A program made the translations under genes and the position numbers. Below the pieces are notes generated by a model, which worked only from the letters and a program-made list of their open reading frames with translations, was not told the DNA's origin and did not search any database. DNA of 8,387 bases from an uncultured Rhodospirillaceae bacterium (lineage in GTDB: Bacteria; Pseudomonadota; Alphaproteobacteria; Rhodospirillales; Casp-alpha2): assembly GCA_913048145.1 (NCBI GenBank), contig CAJWVP010000114.1:1-8387 (forward strand). The letters run 5' to 3'. Below are positions 6,655 through 8,387 of the stretch, in pieces. Every line of letters begins with the position of its first letter. Positions within the stretch are counted from its first letter, which is position 1.

Positions 6655-8387
6655 TTATTCGGCCGCCATCCGTTGTTCGCGGACGATATCCATGATCTCC
6701 GCGGCTGCAGACGGGATATTGGTTCCCGGGCCATAAACAGCGGACACGCCTTTCTCAAACAAGAAGTCGTAGTCCTGGGCCGGGATGACGCCGCCGCAAA
6801 CCACCAGAATGTCGTCGGCACCCTGACTACGGAGATCTTCAATCAACGCCGGCACTAACGTCTTGTGCCCGGCGGCCTGACTGGAGACGCCGATCACGTG
6901 GACATCGTTTTCGATGGCTTCGCGGGCGGCTTCCTCAGGGGTCTGGAATAAGGGACCCAAGTCGACATCGAATCCGATATCAGCGAAGGCGGTAGCAATT
7001 ACCTTGGCGCCACGGTCGTGGCCATCCTGGCCCATTTTAACCACCAGCATTCGCGGCCGCCGCCCTTCTTGTTCGGCGAAGGCATTGACGCGGGCGCAGA
7101 TTTTCTCAAAATCCTCGTCGCCGTCATAGGCTGAGCCGTAGACGCCGGAAATGGACTTAATTTGGGCGCGGTAACGGGTATAGATCTTCTCCAGGGCATC
7201 CGAAATTTCACCGACGCTCGCGCGGGCCCGGGTCGCTTCGATGGACAAGGCCAATAGGTTGCCGTTCCCGGTTTTCGCCGCATTGGTGAGCGCGTCCAGT
7301 GCGGCCTGGCAGGCGGAGCCATCGCGTTCCGCTCGGATTTTCTCAAGACGGCGAACCTGATTCTCCCGCACCTGGGCGTTATCAATTTCCAGAATGTCGA
7401 TGTTTTCCTGGTTTTCGGGGCGGTACTTGTTGACCCCGACGACCACTTCCTCGCCGCGGTCGACGCGTGCTTGCTTGCGGGCCGCTGATTCCTCAATCCG
7501 CTGTTTTGGCATGCCAGCCACAACGGCCTTGGTCATGCCACCCAGGTCTTCAACCTCGTTGATCAGCTTGCGCGCCTCGTTCGCCAGGGAATTAGTCAAC
7601 GATTCGATATAGTAGCTGCCGCCGATGGGGTCGATTACATTCGGAACGCCAGTCTCCTCGGCGACGATCAGTTGCGTGTTACGTGCGATTCGAGCCGAGA
7701 ACGGGGTTGGCAAGGCGATCGCCTCGTCGAGGGCGTTCGTATGCAGGCTTTGGGTGCCGCCCAAAACGGCAGCCATGCATTCAATGGTCGTTCGCACGAC
7801 GTTGTTGTAGGGATCATCCGCCGTCAACGATACGCCAGAGGTTTGACAGTGGGTGCGCAACATGGATGACTTAGGGTTTCGGGGATTGAATTGCTTCATG
7901 AATTCGGACCAAAGAAGGCGCGCCGCGCGTAGCTTTGCGATCTCCATGAAAAAGTTCATACCGATGGCGAAGAAGAAGCTGAGCCGGGGCGCGAAAGCGT
8001 CCACTTCAAGGCCCTTGTTGACCGCCGCGCGGACATACTCCAAACCATCCGCGAGTGTGAATGCCAGTTCCTGGACCGCCGTCGCGCCGGCTTCTTGCAT
8101 GTGGTAGCCGGAAATGGAGATGGAATTGAACCGAGGCATGAATTGAGCTGTATGGCCAATGATATCCGCAACGATCCGCATGCTGGGCTCGGGCGGGTAA
8201 ATATAGGTGTTGCGGACCATGAATTCCTTCAGGATATCGTTCTGAATGGTCCCGGAAAGCTGTTCCTGCGAGACACCTTGTTCCTCGGCGGCGACGATGT
8301 AGCCCGCCAACACGGGCAAAACGGCCCCATTCATCGTCATGGACACGCTCATCTCATCGAGGGGAATGCCGTCGAACAAGATCTTTA
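6655..8387 (-). CDS. Methylmalonyl-CoA mutase large subunit (adenosylcobalamin-dependent), N-terminus missing
   Basis: The frame is open to the right edge, so this is the C-terminal 576 residues of a protein usually 700-750 long. The apparent TTG start at 8379 is not real, since KILFDGIPLD continues the known sequence. The enzyme interconverts (R)-methylmalonyl-CoA and succinyl-CoA by radical rearrangement, allowing propionyl-CoA from Val, Ile, Met, Thr or odd-chain fatty acids to enter the TCA cycle. The first part belongs to the substrate-binding barrel (SVSMTMNGAVLPVLAGYIV; RTHCQTSG with the catalytic His near 7849-7851). The last about 130 residues form the B12-binding domain, with DGHDRG (7009-7026; the His ligates cobalt base-off), GVSSQAAGH and VVCGG. 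Both domains are on one chain. The segment that best separates methylmalonyl-CoA from ethylmalonyl-CoA mutase lies outside the window, so ethylmalonyl-CoA mutase is not excluded. The aminotransferase gene follows 272 bp downstream on the same strand. Confidence 0.9.
   Translation of the reverse strand, partial: KILFDGIPLDEMSVSMTMNGAVLPVLAGYIVAAEEQGVSQEQLSGTIQNDILKEFMVRNTYIYPPEPSMRIVADIIGHTAQFMPRFNSISISGYHMQEAGATAVQELAFTLADGLEYVRAAVNKGLEVDAFAPRLSFFFAIGMNFFMEIAKLRAARLLWSEFMKQFNPRNPKSSMLRTHCQTSGVSLTADDPYNNVVRTTIECMAAVLGGTQSLHTNALDEAIALPTPFSARIARNTQLIVAEETGVPNVIDPIGGSYYIESLTNSLANEARKLINEVEDLGGMTKAVVAGMPKQRIEESAARKQARVDRGEEVVVGVNKYRPENQENIDILEIDNAQVRENQVRRLEKIRAERDGSACQAALDALTNAAKTGNGNLLALSIEATRARASVGEISDALEKIYTRYRAQIKSISGVYGSAYDGDEDFEKICARVNAFAEQEGRRPRMLVVKMGQDGHDRGAKVIATAFADIGFDVDLGPLFQTPEEAAREAIENDVHVIGVSSQAAGHKTLVPALIEDLRSQGADDILVVCGGVIPAQDYDFLFEKGVSAVYGPGTNIPSAAAEIMDIVREQRMAAE

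Overview
This window reads as chromosomal housekeeping and central-metabolism DNA from an alphaproteobacterium, probably of the Rhodospirillales type (inference). The evidence is a class I (archaeal-type) lysyl-tRNA synthetase in place of the usual class II enzyme, a ubiquinone-type UbiD, a vitamin-B12-dependent acyl-CoA mutase, an alphaproteobacterial-looking class IV aminotransferase, and moderately high GC throughout. I see no insertion sequence, prophage gene, CRISPR array, rRNA or tRNA.

Layout, left to right. Positions 1-246 (minus) hold the first 82 codons of a gene that runs off the left edge. It begins 4 nt after the stop of a 594-residue GAF/HD-GYP signalling protein (251-2035, minus), so the two look like one transcription unit. 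A 288-bp intergenic region (2036-2323) separates this unit from the divergent ubiD (2324-3844, plus), which is followed after 92 bp by the class I lysyl-tRNA synthetase gene (3937-5520, plus). That gene converges with a class IV branched-chain-type aminotransferase (5525-6382, minus), with only 4 bp between the stop codons. A 272-bp gap without a convincing gene follows. The window then ends inside the methylmalonyl-CoA mutase large-subunit gene (6655-8387, minus), which lacks its N-terminal part.

How the genes fit together. UbiD removes the carboxyl group from the polyprenyl-hydroxybenzoate intermediate in ubiquinone synthesis. LysK charges tRNA-Lys. The aminotransferase and the mutase lie in the same orientation and could be linked metabolically: Val and Ile breakdown yields propionyl-CoA or methylmalonyl-CoA, which the mutase converts to succinyl-CoA. 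This link is inference only. The GAF/HD-GYP protein probably degrades cyclic-di-GMP in response to a ligand or redox signal.

I found no convincing undescribed multi-gene system. The points most worth a second look are an Arg-to-Cys change at a substrate-recognition position of the aminotransferase, a roughly 160-residue insertion within the HD-GYP domain, a perfect 12-bp inverted repeat inside that same coding region, and the unidentified partial gene coupled to it.
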